DNA of 64,000 bases from NCBI RefSeq assembly GCF_009727055.1, contig NC_052356.1, forward strand, positions 4,872,694-4,936,693, given 5' to 3'. The notes beneath the pieces are model-generated. The model was not told the origin of the DNA. It did no database searches and saw nothing but the letters and a program-made list of their open reading frames with translations. This document shows, one piece after another, positions 62,366-64,000 of the stretch. A program made the position numbers and the translations under genes. Source of the DNA: Benincasa hispida (lineage: Eukaryota; Streptophyta; Magnoliopsida; Cucurbitales; Cucurbitaceae). The first letter of the stretch is position 1. Each line of letters starts with the position of its first letter.

Positions 62366-62938
62366 CTCTCAAACCCCTTCCCAAATTTGTAGACAAATAA
62401 AATTGTGTTGCTCTTACACGGAAGATTCTGTTGCCCTTTTAAAATCATAAACTTTGTATTACTTGTAATTTTGTGTTTCAAGGCTTGAATTATTGTACAC
62501 CTTTTAAATTATAATTCTATAGCAGAATTTGTGGATTAAATGTAATAGATTTACAATCCATACATGAATAATGTCATAGCCATAGTGTTTCGATGATGAT
62601 GTGTCATGTTATACTTTTTTACTGAAAAAATGGATTTGGCAAGGGAACTTTAAAAAACGGACAATAATTGATAAAACGGACAGATTCGGGCTTCAATGTC
62701 GGTTAAGAATAAAAAAAAAAAAAAGGTTTTAATGTCAGTTGCAATCGACAAGCTTTAATCACTAAAGACCTTTCGTGTCGGTTGCAACCGACATTGAAGG
62801 TTGTGTTATTGGTGTTATTGAAGCCCTTAAATGTCAGTTTAGAACCGACATTAAAGGAAACCGACATTAAAGGACTTTAATAACACCATCTTTAATGTCA
62901 GTTTAAAACCGACATTAAAGCCCAAATTTCTTCTAGTG

Positions 62939-63011
62939 CACACTACCTTCTTTTGAATTCCAAAACTAACCTACAAGGAGAGTTTCAATATACAACATGT
63001 TATGGTAGAGG
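62939..63011. other. Short spacer before LTR C11
   Basis: It contains 'aacctacaaggagagttt', also seen near 57232-57250 in the flank of solo LTR C10. No gene. Confidence 0.4.
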
Positions 63012-64000
63012 TGAAGGAACTCTTATCAAAGAGTACCTCTGAGCGGAAGCAAGATCGTTCCAAACTCATTTTGACAGAAATAACGCATTCACAATCAAAC
63101 ATACAAGTTATGCATCTAGCAACAAATTACGGCATGCTTTGAACTTTAAACAACAAAGAGAATAAGATACATACCAGTTGAAGAACTTTTCTTCGCTTTA
63201 AATCTCACTCTCATCAAGGGATTACACCTCTTGCTCTCGTTGTGCAAGCCAAACCAATCGTCCACCAAATCTCGCTGTTGTCTACCCACGAACGGATTCC
63301 TCACGAACAAGGTAGCAGGGAAGACACCACCACTCGGAATCCTTGGTATTCTTGGATTGAGAATCCAGGAGGTGTGAGCTCTGTTGGATTTGGTAGATAG
63401 AAGGAGGAAGGAACAATCGTTTACCATGATCAAGCAAGTGGGAAAAATCGGAAGTCTATCACATAGACAGATGCTTGATCGTTTAGGTAGAAGTACACGA
63501 TCGTGTAGTAAACTGGGGCTGATCGTATAGACGATTGTTTAGTAAAACGCTCGAGCGCGAGATTGCTTAGAAAAAGCTAGAGGATCGTTTAGGTAATTCT
63601 ATGCGAACGTGCATGTACACGATCGTTTAGTGAACTTTGAGCTGTCGTGCATGCTCTCAGTTTGCTAGGCGATAGGTAGTGTACTCAATCGATGAACGAA
63701 TATCTGATCACCTGCAAAAATGAAAATCATTTTCATTTTATCCTTCAGTTACGAAAACTGAATGCAACCTCCTACTATCTCATTCGGTTACGGAGAAAAA
63801 ACCGACAACAATTATCCCATAATCGTTTAAATTAAAAAAATAAATATAATCTTATTATATTTATAACCTATGGTTTAGTATCACATCATATGCAATATAT
63901 GAACCATAGTCCTTTTCTCCTCCACTAGATATAAATCATATTTATATCATTTTCCTCCAATTAATGTATCTCATACATGATGTCAACTATATCATATATA
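63012..64000 (-). mobile_element. LTR copy C11, minus orientation, runs off the window
   Basis: It starts with the reverse complement of the family's 3' end (TGAAGGAACTC at 63012). It carries the exon-like conserved blocks in reverse order and a dense CGATCG-type cluster at 63470-63640. Its 5' half lies beyond 64000. Confidence 0.8.

Larger units (their letters stand above)
59906..62938. mobile_element. Gene-fragment-carrying CACTA element (Pack-CACTA type)
   Basis: Left terminus CATTACAAGAATTTTGGGC at 59906; right terminus, read inward on the minus strand, CACTAGAAGAAATTTGGGC at 62938. Both are followed by arrays of TTTAATGTCGGTT palindromes. Length is 3,033 bases. The flanking triplets are CAA and CAC (a three-base duplication is usual for CACTA; one base differs). 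There is no transposase inside. Instead there are exon-sized pieces of at least four unrelated host-type proteins, all reading + and most bounded by good splice sites, plus a CT-rich minisatellite. This is the structure expected of a non-autonomous element that has captured host gene segments. Confidence 0.8.

Noticed and set aside
1..64000. tRNA, rRNA or other structured RNA genes
   Set aside because: I looked for tRNA arm motifs and rRNA cores by eye and found nothing convincing; a covariance-model scan would be decisive.

Overview
This window reads as nuclear DNA of a flowering plant. It is AT-rich, has two intron-containing genes with canonical GT..AG splice sites, and is mostly nested transposable elements. 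Plant-type LTR retrotransposons, LINE remnants and CACTA DNA transposons are all present. The gag type and the LTR families resemble those I know from Cucurbitaceae (melon, cucumber and gourd relatives), so a cucurbit is my best guess. That is an inference from memory, not something measured here.

Host genes: only two intact genes are recognisable. On the + strand, 9582-20919 (13 exons, 456 codons) encodes an MRS2/CorA-type magnesium transporter of the chloroplast MRS2-11/MGT10 type. Its fifth intron is about 4.9 kb and holds two LINE remnants and a smaller inverted-repeat element. On the - strand, 32682-30230 (4 exons, 135 codons) encodes RMI2, the small OB-fold subunit of the RecQ-TOP3-RMI (dissolvasome) complex. 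The two genes are 9.3 kb apart and a degenerate Ty1/copia element lies between them. They have no visible functional link.

Mobile DNA, left to right: (1) 1-6883, a nested stack with one LTR in + orientation, one in - orientation, and a minus-strand copia-like element (LTR, primer site, long leader, gag); (2) 24657-29997, a complete but inactivated Ty1/copia element with both LTRs; (3) 33142-35627, duplicated units starting TGTAACGACCC; (4) 35815-39094, two LTRs of one family in inverted orientation; (5) 39544-44583, CACTA DNA with a broken TNP2-type transposase; (6) 45868-51653, three solo LTRs nested inside one another, resolved by target-site duplications; (7) 53125-55218 and 57481-59607, two more solo LTRs with target-site duplications; (8) 59906-62938, a CACTA element carrying exon-sized fragments of apparent host genes (SPC25/SPCS2, DDM1, NOC4 and an ABC1-type kinase); (9) 63012-64000, another LTR running off the window.

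The most notable points are the gene-capturing CACTA element that carries a piece of a DDM1-like chromatin remodeller, the three-deep solo-LTR stack, the clusters of ACGATCGT-type palindromes shared by two LTR families, and a sequencing-library artefact at 51010-51047 (two facing Tn5 mosaic ends), which shows that this part of the assembly contains adapter. All calls were made by eye. Percent identities are rough counts, and element boundaries without a stated duplication are approximate.
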